A DNA stretch of 64,000 nucleotides, from NCBI GenBank assembly GCA_900757615.1, contig CAAEON010000030.1, positions 62,001-126,000 of the forward strand. Reading direction: 5' to 3'. Positions 24,166 to 32,646 of the stretch are shown here, one piece after another. Both the position numbers and the translations under genes were made by a program. How positions within the stretch are numbered: position 1 is the stretch's first letter; each line of letters starts with the position of its first letter. Source of the stretch: an uncultured Collinsella sp. (GTDB taxonomy: Bacteria; Actinomycetota; Coriobacteriia; Coriobacteriales; Coriobacteriaceae). The notes under the pieces are model-generated. The model did not search any database, had not been told where the DNA came from, and saw only the letters and a list, made by a program, of their open reading frames with translations.

Positions 24166-26907
24166 ATGGACAAGACCACACAGGACAGCTTGGCAAAGAA
24201 ACCCGTCGACATGAGGGACAGGATTCTCGAGCATCTCGAGGCCCTCACCTCTGCCGTCTCGCTCGACGACCTTGCCCGTCTGTCCACCTCCGACATCGCC
24301 GAGACGCTCATCATTTCCAGGAGCCTGGCGAGCCAGTACCTCAACGACCTTGTTCGCGCCGGTCTTGTGGTTAAGGTGGCGGGCAGGCCTGTCCGTTATT
24401 TTCATCGCCGCGCGTTCCAGAAGCGTTTTCAGGTAAAGCTCTCTGCAAGCGAGTACGCCTCGCTCGCCGACCTCATCCAGGCGACGGGAATCGCCGATCA
24501 CCGCGACTTCGCGCGTGCCGTGGGCTTCGACATGAGCCTCAGCTCCGTTGTCGAGCAGTGCAAGGCTGCGGTTCAGTACCCTCCGTTTGGCCTGCCCATC
24601 CTCTTGAGCGGCGGCGTGGGTGTCGGTAAGTCTTTCCTTTCTCGCCTTGTGTACGAGTACGGCAAGAACCAGGGCTTGCTGTCCCGCGACTCCTCCTATG
24701 TGCGCATCGACTGCGCCGGGGTCCCGGACGCTGCCTCGTTCAACGGGCTTCTTGACGAGTCGATCGCGAAAGCGCGCGGGGGTGTGGTCTTTGTCAACGG
24801 CATCGAGGCACTCTCTCCCTCTGCGATGGAGCACTGCCTTGCGACGGCCCTCGGGCTCGATGCCTCCCAGGATGCGCCGCGCGCTCGCCTCGTTCTTTCG
24901 ACGACGCTTTCCGCCGATGACCTGAAGGTTTCCTCGGCCTACAGCAAAATGCCCATCTGTGCCCGCGTCCCCTCACTCAAGGAGCGGACCCCCGAGGAGC
25001 GCGAGGATCTCATCTTGAGCTTCCTGCGCAGCGAGGGGTGCCGAATCGGTTCTGATGTGAAGATCAGCCGCGGCGCATACCGTTGCCTCGTGAACGCGGA
25101 CTTTTCCGATAACGTCGCCGGCTTGCGCGCCTGCGTGACGAACTGCTGCGCCAAAGCGTTCCTCAATCGCGAGGGCGACTACGTCGTCGTTCGCCCGTAT
25201 CTTCTTCCCAGCGGGCTCCTCTCCTCCGCGCAGATCGATCAACAGCCCGACGATGGCGTTCTGATCGACGCGTCTCTGGATGCCGCCGAGAGCACAGGGC
25301 CGGTCGAGCAGGCGCTCGATGCCCTGTGCTCCCTCGATGAGCGATTCTGCGCCGGGGAGCTCTCTGTCTCCGAGCTTGTCTCGCAAGCTGTCTCCGCTGT
25401 GCGCGGCGTTGAGGATCACTTGATCTTCGACCACGGCGTCGCCTCCTCGAGGTCGCGCGCCTTCGAGCGCGTCGTGGGCGCGGTCCTTGCCGACGCAGGC
25501 TCTTCTTATGGCATCGAGCTTTCGAGGAAGGTCGCTTTTCTACTGGCCCAGGAGATTTGCCTGCAGTTGTGGCCGGGTATCGGCCTGGCTAAGCGAAAGT
25601 CTGCCTGTGCGGAGCAAATCTCCCATCTCCTCGGTGCCGTGACCTCCGAATTGCCGTTTGCCTCGAGTGTCTCCGATCAGGTCGCCGCAGACGTGGAAGG
25701 GGCGCTGGGAATCTCGCTCGATCACTTCACGAAGACGCTTCTGACGCTGTGCGTCGCATCGGAGTCTCGCGATGCGAAGGCCCTTCGGACGCTCTGCGTC
25801 ATCTTGTCCCACGGCTACTCAACGGCGACGAGCATCGCCGACGCGGCGAACCGTATGCTCGGCATGCATGTGTACGAGGCTGTCGACATGCCCTACGACC
25901 AGCAGCTGAAGGACATCGTCGGTCCGCTCCAGCGCCTCGTCGACCGCCATTCCTACTGCACCGGGGTCGTGTTCCTCGTCGACATGGGCTCCTTGGAGGA
26001 GGCCTATAAGGCCCTCGAGAACGTTACCGACTCCACTATCGGCGTGGTGAACAACGTCTCTACCGGTCTTGCGCTCGAGATCGGGGTCGGGCTGCTCGGC
26101 GGCAAGTCCATCGCCGAGGTTCTTGGCGATGCGACCGCCGCGTGCGTGACGCACTGCAAGGTGATCGAGCGCGTCAACCGTGAGGACGCCATCGTCTTCT
26201 GCTCCGAGTCCGGGGTCGACGCCGCGGAGAGGATACGCCAGCTCGTCTCGCAGAGCCTCCCGCGCACCATAGGCGCGCGCCTGCTCACGAGGCCCTTCAA
26301 GCAGCTCGTCGCGAACGGGTCGAACGACGCCGTTTTCTCCGAGCACCGCGTCTGCGCCGTCATCGGCACGGGAGACCCCGGGGTCGCCTCCGTCCCCTTC
26401 GTCGCCCTCGAGGACATCATGTCGACGGCGTCCGCCTCTAAGGTTGATGCCGTGTTCGGCAGGTGGCTTGACGCTTCCGAGCTCTCTTCTTTCCACGAGA
26501 AGCTGCTCTCGAACATGACGCTGCAGAACGTCATCCGCTCCATCACCATCCTCGACCCGGAGCGGCTATTCCATGAGATCGAGAGCGCCGTGCACGAGCT
26601 TCAGCGCAGGACAGGCGAGAAGATCGGCAGCAACGCCATCATTGGGCTCTACGTTCATCTCTGCTGTCTCGTCGAGCGCCTTGTTACCAGAAACCCCATT
26701 GAGACCTACGTTGGCCAGGACCGCTTCGAGGAGGAACGCGCCGATTTCATCGAGTCCTTCAGGCAGAGCTTCTCGAGCATCTCGACGCGCTATCGCGTAG
26801 AGGTTCCCGTAAGCGAGATCGCATATGTCTTCGACTACATAAGCGTGAGCGCCGCCCCGGCGCGAGAAGAGCGCCTCGGCTCCTCGGACCTCCTGCTCGA
26901 CGAGTGA
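24166..26907 (+). CDS. LevR-like PTS-domain transcriptional activator with degenerate AAA+ domain
   Basis: 913 residues. It begins with a winged-helix-like segment (about residues 15-85), then an AAA+ region with Walker A GGVGVGKSF near residue 150. Next come a PRD (about 380-480), an EIIA-Man-like domain with ILSHGYSTATS (His near 549), a GatB-like segment (AVIGTGDPGV) and a second PRD with LYVHLCC. This is the LevR/ManR layout for activators of mannose-family PTS operons. The sigma-54-contact motif GAFTGA is absent, and Walker B reads GVVFVNGIEAL, lacking the usual Asp-Glu. It lies directly upstream of the PTS genes it probably controls, by a mechanism that may not need sigma-54. Confidence 0.85.
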   Translation: MDKTTQDSLAKKPVDMRDRILEHLEALTSAVSLDDLARLSTSDIAETLIISRSLASQYLNDLVRAGLVVKVAGRPVRYFHRRAFQKRFQVKLSASEYASLADLIQATGIADHRDFARAVGFDMSLSSVVEQCKAAVQYPPFGLPILLSGGVGVGKSFLSRLVYEYGKNQGLLSRDSSYVRIDCAGVPDAASFNGLLDESIAKARGGVVFVNGIEALSPSAMEHCLATALGLDASQDAPRARLVLSTTLSADDLKVSSAYSKMPICARVPSLKERTPEEREDLILSFLRSEGCRIGSDVKISRGAYRCLVNADFSDNVAGLRACVTNCCAKAFLNREGDYVVVRPYLLPSGLLSSAQIDQQPDDGVLIDASLDAAESTGPVEQALDALCSLDERFCAGELSVSELVSQAVSAVRGVEDHLIFDHGVASSRSRAFERVVGAVLADAGSSYGIELSRKVAFLLAQEICLQLWPGIGLAKRKSACAEQISHLLGAVTSELPFASSVSDQVAADVEGALGISLDHFTKTLLTLCVASESRDAKALRTLCVILSHGYSTATSIADAANRMLGMHVYEAVDMPYDQQLKDIVGPLQRLVDRHSYCTGVVFLVDMGSLEEAYKALENVTDSTIGVVNNVSTGLALEIGVGLLGGKSIAEVLGDATAACVTHCKVIERVNREDAIVFCSESGVDAAERIRQLVSQSLPRTIGARLLTRPFKQLVANGSNDAVFSEHRVCAVIGTGDPGVASVPFVALEDIMSTASASKVDAVFGRWLDASELSSFHEKLLSNMTLQNVIRSITILDPERLFHEIESAVHELQRRTGEKIGSNAIIGLYVHLCCLVERLVTRNPIETYVGQDRFEEERADFIESFRQSFSSISTRYRVEVPVSEIAYVFDYISVSAAPAREERLGSSDLLLDE

Positions 26908-27030
26908 CCTTCCCCGCGCCGCCGCAAGCTGACCGCGCGTCCTCAATAATCCGATAACCCCTTGCCCGGCGCGAATCCGGATAGCGCCGAGGCAGTACCG
27001 AACGTAAAACTTCATTTGATAGGAGCAAAC

Positions 27031-27504
27031 ATGAGTGTTGTTATGGCACGAATCGACAATCGCCTGCTTCACGGCATCATCGTGACGCAGTGGGCCCCGG
27101 TGTCGGGCGCGACCCGAGTCATGGTCATCGACGACAAGGTCGCCGGCGACGAGGTCCTGAAGTCCACCATGAGGATGGCGCGCCCCGCGGGCATGGCCGT
27201 TTCGATCATCTCCGAGCAGACCGCGCTCAAGAACTTCGCCGCGGGCAAGTACGACCGCGAGAAGGTCTTCGTCATCGCCAAGGAGCCCGAGACGATGCTT
27301 CGCCTGGTCGAGTCGGGCGTCGAGCTCCCGTCGCTGGTCGTCGGCGGCTCGCTCGTCAAGGAGGACGGCATCCAGCTCACCCAGCGCGCCTACGCCTCCG
27401 CCGAGAACGTCCAGAGCTACAAGGCGCTCATCGCCCGTGGCGTCAAGGTGACGGCCCAGTTCGTGCCCGCCGACAAGCCCGTCTCCGTCGCAGACCTCAT
27501 CTAA
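27031..27504 (+). CDS. PTS mannose/fructose/sorbose-type EIIB
   Basis: 157 residues. RIDNRLLHGIIVTQW holds the phosphorylated His14. EIIB passes phosphate from EIIA to the incoming sugar. The ATG at 27031 follows AGGAG at 27021; upstream in-frame starts would lie in the intergenic region. It is the first PTS gene after levR and is followed closely by EIIC. Confidence 0.94.
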   Translation: MSVVMARIDNRLLHGIIVTQWAPVSGATRVMVIDDKVAGDEVLKSTMRMARPAGMAVSIISEQTALKNFAAGKYDREKVFVIAKEPETMLRLVESGVELPSLVVGGSLVKEDGIQLTQRAYASAENVQSYKALIARGVKVTAQFVPADKPVSVADLI

Positions 27505-27513
27505 GGGGGAAAT

Positions 27514-28299
27514 ATGGTCAACTTCACTATCCTGCAGGTCGTCCTTTTGACCCTGCTGGCCTTCATCAAGCACGTGGACTACTACGGCATCCCGATGATC
27601 TTCGTCAATTACGCCGTTTTCTGGGGCCTCATCACCGGAGTTGTCATGGGCGACTGGAAGACCGGCCTTGTCATCGGCGGCACCATTCAGCTCATGCAGC
27701 TCGGCGTCGCGGGCTTCGGCGGCTCCTCCATTCCCGACTACGGCACGATGGCCATCATCGCCACCGCCTACGGCGTGACCCTGGGCTCCGACACGGGCCT
27801 CGCCATCGGCCTGCCGGTCGGCATGCTCGGCATCCAGCTCGACGTCGTCGCCAAGATCCTCAACGGCTTTGTCGTCGAGAAGTCCCAGAAGTTCTGCAAC
27901 GAGGGTAAGTTCAATCAGATGAACGCCATCCTGTGGGTCTGCCCCGCGCTCTTCGGCCTGTGCGCCGCCCTGCCCGTCTTTGTCTCCGTGACGCTCGGCC
28001 AGCCCGCCGTCAACTGGCTCCTCGAGGTCATGCCCCAGTGGTTCCTCTCCGGCCTCACCCTCGCCGGCAAGATGCTCCCGGCCGTCGGTATCGCCATGCT
28101 GCTCCGCTACATGCCAACCGCCAAGTACTTCCAGTACCTGCTCGCCGGCTTCTTCCTCTCGGCCTTCCTGAACGTGCCCATCATCGGCGCCGCCATCGTC
28201 GGCGTTGCCCTCGCGATTGCGTTCTACCAGCGTGCCGAGAGGGACACCGAGCTCGCCGCCCACGCTTCCGCAGACGCCTTCATCGGAGAGGATGAGTAA
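27514..28299 (+). CDS. PTS mannose-family EIIC
   Basis: 261 residues, hydrophobic. VVMGDWKTGLVIGGTIQLMQLGVAGFGGSSIPDYGTMAIIATAYG is typical of AgaW/ManY-type EIIC, one half of the sugar channel. AAGGGGGAA precedes the ATG. EIID starts two bases after the stop. Confidence 0.94.
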   Translation: MVNFTILQVVLLTLLAFIKHVDYYGIPMIFVNYAVFWGLITGVVMGDWKTGLVIGGTIQLMQLGVAGFGGSSIPDYGTMAIIATAYGVTLGSDTGLAIGLPVGMLGIQLDVVAKILNGFVVEKSQKFCNEGKFNQMNAILWVCPALFGLCAALPVFVSVTLGQPAVNWLLEVMPQWFLSGLTLAGKMLPAVGIAMLLRYMPTAKYFQYLLAGFFLSAFLNVPIIGAAIVGVALAIAFYQRAERDTELAAHASADAFIGEDE

Positions 28300-28301
28300 C
28301 C

Positions 28302-29135
28302 ATGGAAAACGAGAACATCACCGCCGTCGCCGAGGGCAAGCCCTCCGGCTACAAGGTCACCAAGAAGGACCTGCGCAACGCGAACTGGCGCTGGCTCATG
28401 AGCGTGTGCACCTTCAACTACCAGACCCAGCAGGGCGCCTCAGTCGCCTACGCCCTCTCGCCGGTCCTGAGGAAGATCTACACGAACGACGAGGACTATA
28501 AGCAAGCGCTCAACAACCACTTCCGCTACTACAACACCCAGCCTTGGCTCGCCGCCATCATCCTTGGCGCCTGCGTGGCCATGGAGGAGCGCGACGGCCT
28601 AGCGGCGGCGGACGCCGTCCAAGACCTGAAGATCGGCACCATGGGACCGCTCGCCGGCGTCGGCGACTCCCTGCTCATGACCATGATCCCGACCATCATG
28701 GGCTCCATCGCCGCCTACATGGCCATCGAGGGCAACCCCGTGGGAGCCGGCATCTGGTTCGCGCTCATCCTGGCCATCTTCTGGGTCCGCATGCACGCCC
28801 TCGAGTTCGGCTACAAGCAGGGCGTGAAGCTCGTCACCGACTTCAGCGAGAAGCTTCCCAACCTCACTGCCGCCGCCTCCGTGCTCGGCCTCACCGTGGT
28901 CGGCTGCCTCATCGCCTCGGTCATCGGCGTCACCTGCCCGATTAGCTTCAACTTCGGCGACGTCGCGATGGAGATTCAGCCGCTGCTCGACAAGATCCTG
29001 CCTGCCATGATCCCCGCCGCCATCACGGGAAGCGCGTATTACCTTCTTACCAAGAAGAACGCGAGCATGACGGCCCTCATCCTCGTGGTGATCGTCCTCG
29101 CGATGGTCGCCTCCGCCGCCGGCATCCTCGCCTAG
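28302..29135 (+). CDS. PTS mannose-family EIID
   Basis: 277 residues. LRNANWRWLMSVCTFNYQTQQGASVAYALSPVLRKIY, YYNTQPWLAAIILGACVAMEE and GTMGPLAGVGDSLLMTMIPTIMGSIAA are EIID signatures. Together with EIIC it forms the membrane complex; the C-terminus carries the final helix. Confidence 0.94.
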   Translation: MENENITAVAEGKPSGYKVTKKDLRNANWRWLMSVCTFNYQTQQGASVAYALSPVLRKIYTNDEDYKQALNNHFRYYNTQPWLAAIILGACVAMEERDGLAAADAVQDLKIGTMGPLAGVGDSLLMTMIPTIMGSIAAYMAIEGNPVGAGIWFALILAIFWVRMHALEFGYKQGVKLVTDFSEKLPNLTAAASVLGLTVVGCLIASVIGVTCPISFNFGDVAMEIQPLLDKILPAMIPAAITGSAYYLLTKKNASMTALILVVIVLAMVASAAGILA

Positions 29136-29161
29136 CTTCGACCCAAGAGATTGGTGAATCA

Positions 29162-29560
29162 ATGAGAAAGATAGTTGTGGCGAGCCATTCCCTTCTCGCC
29201 CAGGGCTTCAAGGACACCCTCGAGTTCCTTACGGGTAAGGGCGACGCCGTCAACGCCGTGTGCGCCTACGTGAACGACAACGGCGAGGGGCTCGACGCGG
29301 CGGTCGAGGCAGCTCTTTCGGGCACTGACGAGGTCGTCGTCCTCACCGACGCGTACGGCGGCAGCGTGAACCAGCGCTTTTCCCGCTTCGCCTCCGACCG
29401 GATCCACGTGATCGCGGGTGTCAACCTCCCGCTCGCCATGACGGTCGCGCTCGCGCGCCCCGACGAGAAACTCGACTTCGACGCCCTCGTCAACGAGGCG
29501 CGCCAGCAGATCATCTACGTGAACGGTGCCAGTTCCGCCGAGTGCGACGACGACGAATAG
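29162..29560 (+). CDS. PTS mannose-family EIIA
   Basis: 132 residues. MRKIVVASHSLLAQGFKDTLEFLTG places the phosphorylated residue at His9. It accepts phosphate from HPr. It is a separate polypeptide here rather than fused to EIIB as in E. coli ManX. GH172 starts 12 bases downstream with AGGAGG. Confidence 0.92.
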   Translation: MRKIVVASHSLLAQGFKDTLEFLTGKGDAVNAVCAYVNDNGEGLDAAVEAALSGTDEVVVLTDAYGGSVNQRFSRFASDRIHVIAGVNLPLAMTVALARPDEKLDFDALVNEARQQIIYVNGASSAECDDDE

Positions 29561-29572
29561 AGGAGGTCGACG

Positions 29573-30697
29573 ATGAGAGAGTTCCTTAAGGACGTGTGGA
29601 TGCACGGCGGTGAGGAAAGCCGCGCCATCACCCCCGAGAACATCACGGGCGAGAAGGGCCGCGCCGCCATGTCGGCCAGCCACCTCGGCGTCGGCCGCAA
29701 GGGCTCGTGCTGCGTGCCCCTTGAGTCCGGCGAGACCATCACGCTCGCGGACATCGAGGGCCCCGGCATCATCCGCCACATCTGGATGACCGTCCCCGAC
29801 AAGACCGCCGCTGGCAGCTTCGTCATGCGTGACCTCGTGCTGCGCTTCTACTGGGACGACGAGGAGACCCCCTCGGTCGAGTGCCCTGTCGGCGACTTCT
29901 TCTGCAACGGCTTCGGTGAGCGCGCCATCGTCAACTCGATGCCCATCTGCGTGAACCCGACGGGCGGCATGAACTGCTACTTCGAGATGCCCTTCAGGAA
30001 GCACGCCAAGGTCACGCTTACGAGCGAGCACCCCGGGTTCATTAAGTACATCTTCTACACGTTCAACTACGCGCTCACCGACGTGCCGGACGACGCCATG
30101 TACTTCCACGCCCGCTTTAACCGCGAGCGCAGCACCCGCAGGGGCGTCGACTACACCGTGCTCGACGGCGTGCGCGGCAAGGGCTACTACGTCGGCACCT
30201 ACATGGCCCTGTGCGCCCTGGAGCGCTATTGGTGGGGCGAGGGCGAGATGAAGTTCTTCCTCGACGGCGACGAGGAGTTCCCCACGGTCACCTCGACGGG
30301 AGCCGAGGACTACTTCGGCGGTGCCTGGGCCTTCCTCGACAGGCCGCCCCACGCGCTGCCCGAGGCGCAGTGCTTCAACACGCTGTTCGCCGGCTACCCG
30401 TACCGCTCGACGCGCGACGCCACGCGCGACCGCTTCAGCGCGGGCAAGCCGAACCCGAATCCGATGCTCGCGACTAACGACGACGCGCTGCCCAGGCACG
30501 GCCTCTACAGGTGGCACCTTCCCGACCCGATCTCGTTCAAGGAGGACCTGCGCGTGACGTTCCAGGACCTCGGCAACGACGACATCAAGCTCTACGAGCG
30601 CGAGGACGACATCTCCACCGTCGCCTACTGGTACCAAAGCGAGCCGCACGCCGTGCTCGCCCCGTTTGCCGCGAGGCAGGACCGCGTGCCCAGGTAG
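29573..30697 (+). CDS. GH172 family glycoside hydrolase (DUF2961)
   Basis: 374 residues. GPGIIRHIWMTVPD, DFFCNGFGE, GGMNCYFEMPFRKHAKVTL and GEGEMKFFLDGDEEFPTVTSTGAEDYFGGAW match DUF2961/GH172. Known members act on alpha-D-fructofuranosides such as difructose dianhydride I, or on alpha-D-arabinofuranosides. Glu225 in GEGEM and Glu245 in GAEDY are likely catalytic acids. There is no signal peptide, so the enzyme is cytoplasmic and would act on what the PTS imports. It lies between EIIA and a ROK fructokinase, which favours a fructose-containing disaccharide as substrate. Confidence 0.85.
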   Translation: MREFLKDVWMHGGEESRAITPENITGEKGRAAMSASHLGVGRKGSCCVPLESGETITLADIEGPGIIRHIWMTVPDKTAAGSFVMRDLVLRFYWDDEETPSVECPVGDFFCNGFGERAIVNSMPICVNPTGGMNCYFEMPFRKHAKVTLTSEHPGFIKYIFYTFNYALTDVPDDAMYFHARFNRERSTRRGVDYTVLDGVRGKGYYVGTYMALCALERYWWGEGEMKFFLDGDEEFPTVTSTGAEDYFGGAWAFLDRPPHALPEAQCFNTLFAGYPYRSTRDATRDRFSAGKPNPNPMLATNDDALPRHGLYRWHLPDPISFKEDLRVTFQDLGNDDIKLYEREDDISTVAYWYQSEPHAVLAPFAARQDRVPR

Positions 30698-30776
30698 GGT
30701 CGCCTCGAAACAAGCCAACGTTATGGGCGCCCGCGGTTGACCATGACTGCGGGCGTCCCTTTGTAAGGAGGATCAC

Positions 30777-31661
30777 ATGAGCGAAAAGCAAATGAGGCTC
30801 GGCGCCCTCGAAGCCGGCGGGACCAAGATGGTCTGTGCCGTGGTGTCCGGCGACGGCGAGGTCCTCGACCGTATGGAGACCCCGACGCTTACGCCCGCCG
30901 AGACCGTCCCGCAGATGATCGAGTGGCTCACCGCCCGCGATGTGGACGCGTTGGGTATCGGCGCCTTCGGCCCGACCTGCGTCGACCCCAACGACGAGCG
31001 CTACGGCTCCATCCTCCAGACGCCCAAGCTCGCGTGGCGAGGCCATGGTCTTCGCGCCGCGTTCGCCGACGACCTCGGGATTCCGGTGGCCTACGACACG
31101 GACGTTAACGTTGCCTGCCTCGGCGAAGTGGTCTTCGGCTGCTGCAAGGGGCTCGAGGACGTCGTCTACGTGACCATCGGCACCGGCGTGGGCGCGGGCG
31201 TCATGTGCGCGGGCAGACTCCTTCACGGTATGCTGCACCCCGAGGCCGGTCACATGCTGGTAAGGACCCGTCCCACCGAGGAGGGACGCTGCGTCTGCCC
31301 GAGCCACGCGAGCTGTCTCGAGGGGCTCGCCTCCGGCCCCGCCATCGCCGCGCGCTGGGGAAAGCCCGCGGCCGAGCTCGCGGACAACGATGAGGTGTGG
31401 GCGCTCGAGGGGGATTATCTGGGGCAGATGTGCGCGAACCTCGTGCTCATGTACTCGCCTCGCCGCATCGTCCTCGGCGGCGGCGTGATGCACCAGGAGC
31501 AGCTCTACGGCATCGTCCGCAAGAAGACCCTCGAATATCTGGGTGGCTACATCCAGACCGCCGAGCTTAAGGACATGGAGAGCTACATCTGCGCCCCGGG
31601 CTGCGGCGGCGACCAAGGAATCCTCGGCGCGGCCGAGCTGGCAAGAAGGGCGCTCGCGTAA
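30777..31661 (+). CDS. ROK family kinase, fructokinase type
   Basis: 294 residues. LGALEAGGTKMVCAV (ATP phosphate motif), the FGPTCVDPNDERYGSILQTPK segment, DTDVNVAC and the zinc-type motif CVCPSHASCLEGLASGPAI match bacterial fructokinases of the ScrK/YdhR/GmuE group. It would phosphorylate free fructose to fructose 6-phosphate after cleavage of the imported sugar by GH172. AAGGAGGA precedes the ATG. A strong terminator follows. Confidence 0.88.
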   Translation: MSEKQMRLGALEAGGTKMVCAVVSGDGEVLDRMETPTLTPAETVPQMIEWLTARDVDALGIGAFGPTCVDPNDERYGSILQTPKLAWRGHGLRAAFADDLGIPVAYDTDVNVACLGEVVFGCCKGLEDVVYVTIGTGVGAGVMCAGRLLHGMLHPEAGHMLVRTRPTEEGRCVCPSHASCLEGLASGPAIAARWGKPAAELADNDEVWALEGDYLGQMCANLVLMYSPRRIVLGGGVMHQEQLYGIVRKKTLEYLGGYIQTAELKDMESYICAPGCGGDQGILGAAELARRALA

Positions 31662-31693
31662 CTTGCGCTCTCTCCGCCATACAACGCGTTAAG

Positions 31694-31743
31694 AAAAGAC
31701 GAGCGCTTCTTGCCAATTGAGCGGCAAGAAGCGCACGTCTTTT
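31694..31743 (+). terminator. Terminator of the PTS-GH172-fructokinase operon
   Basis: A 21-bp stem begins AAAAGACG and is closed by GGCAAGAAGCG and CGTCTTTT, with one mismatch and an AATTGAGC loop. The A and T flanks make it work in both directions. Confidence 0.9.
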
Positions 31744-31777
31744 GCATTTGTTTTTGGGGCAGGACGCCCCGCCTCCG

Positions 31778-32020
31778 CTAGAGTCCCTGGACCGCCACAC
31801 CCACGAGGTTTGGACCGGTGTGGACAAGAAGCGCGGGGCTGATGTCGGAGCGGACGACCTCCACCGCGTTGGCCACGCGCTCGCACAGGGCCTGCTCCAT
31901 ACGGTCGTAGAGGTCGGCGTGGGCCGAGGTGCGGCTCGCGGCAAAGCGCACCTTGGGGTGCTTCTCGACGATGGCGGCGATGAGCTTGACCTCGGTGCGA
32001 TGCGGTACTTGCACAGCCAT
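31778..32020 (-). pseudogene. DegV family protein remnant (C-terminal)
   Basis: 80 residues on the minus strand: HRTEVKLIAAIVEKHPKVRFAASRTSAHADLYDRMEQALCERV...SPALLVHTGPNLVGVAVQGL. The tail resembles the C-terminus of DegV/EDD fatty-acid-binding proteins (HTGPGxxGV). The other two thirds are absent, and a hairpin begins 40 bases upstream. I consider it a relic; the family call rests on a short motif. Confidence 0.45.
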
Positions 32021-32062
32021 TTCGTGTGCGCGAGGCTGTTGGCTTTCTGGGCCACAGCAATC

Positions 32063-32117
32063 ACCTTCCCCCTAGTATGATGACCTGAACAATCCTCATG
32101 CTAGGGGGAAGGTTTTT
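32063..32117 (+). terminator. Strong hairpin with T run
   Basis: ACCTTCCCCCTAG and CTAGGGGGAAGGT, with a few more pairs inside, form an 18-bp stem (one G-U pair) with a 15-nt loop, followed by TTTTTG on the plus strand. No plus-strand gene ends here, so it may be left from a deleted gene. Confidence 0.7.
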
Positions 32118-32311
32118 GTCGCGTAGCGGAAATTGGCCTCCACCCGCTGAGCGGGTGGCTTTCTATGCCGCGCGTGCCGCGCGGCACGGACTAAAGTCCA
32201 TGAATAAAAACGAGGAAGGCCACGTCCGGCCTCCCTCGCAAAGGGTCTCTGATTACTCCCACTCATTGGGGACAGACTTAAATGAGTGCTCTTGAAATGC
32301 CGGCGCCTGGG

Positions 32312-32365
32312 GACGTTCTTTTTCTGTCTGCAGTTTGGAACGTTCCTTTTCTGTCGGCAGTTTGG
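32312..32365. repeat. Tandem 27-bp repeat
   Basis: Two adjacent 27-nt units (32312-32338, 32339-32365) share most of the pattern ACGTTC.TTTTCTGTC.GCAGTTTGG, and the first bases of a third follow (GACGGTCC). Their role is unknown. Confidence 0.6.
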
Positions 32366-32562
32366 GACGGTCCTTAGAGCTGCAGCGCGCCATGAGCGAC
32401 GAGGCGAAGCGGATCATCCTGTCTTTTGAGTTCTAAGCATAAGCCCCTGTCTCTGAGCAATGACCGGTTCGCATTTGTGCGTATTTGCGTGCGTGGGATT
32501 GCGTGAATATGCGTATAGATGCGCCGTTTACGGGACAAAAATGACCGTTTAGCGGTGAGATA

Positions 32563-32596
32563 CGCACAAACACGCACAGACGCGCGTGTTTGTGCG
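32563..32596. promoter_or_regulatory. Inverted repeat, likely operator of the Gfo/Idh-DeoR operon
   Basis: CGCACAAACACGC (32563-32575) and GCGTGTTTGTGCG (32584-32596) are perfect complements with an 8-nt spacer. Related TGCGTATTTGCGTG and TGCGTATAGATGCG repeats lie at about 32475-32523. The site ends 50 bases before the oxidoreductase start, where a DeoR-type regulator encoded downstream could bind. Confidence 0.6.
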
Positions 32597-32646
32597 AATA
32601 TAGAGCTATCCGAAATGCAAGACGTTCTATGACACAGGAGGCACAT

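Larger units (their letters stand above)
31746..32646. other. Gene-poor region between the fructokinase and the Gfo/Idh gene
   Basis: It holds a DegV-like remnant on the minus strand, a perfect terminator-like hairpin, 27-bp tandem repeats at 32312-32365 and operator-like repeats before 32647. No intact gene is supported. Confidence 0.7.

Noticed and set aside
26908..27030. Sigma-54 promoter before the PTS EIIB gene
   Set aside because: No TGGC-N9-TTGC type -24/-12 element is present; only a short CGGCGC/GCGCCG stem is seen.
31742..32080. Plus-strand 112-codon frame after the fructokinase terminator
   Set aside because: It lies opposite the DegV-like remnant and starts within the terminator tail without a ribosome site.
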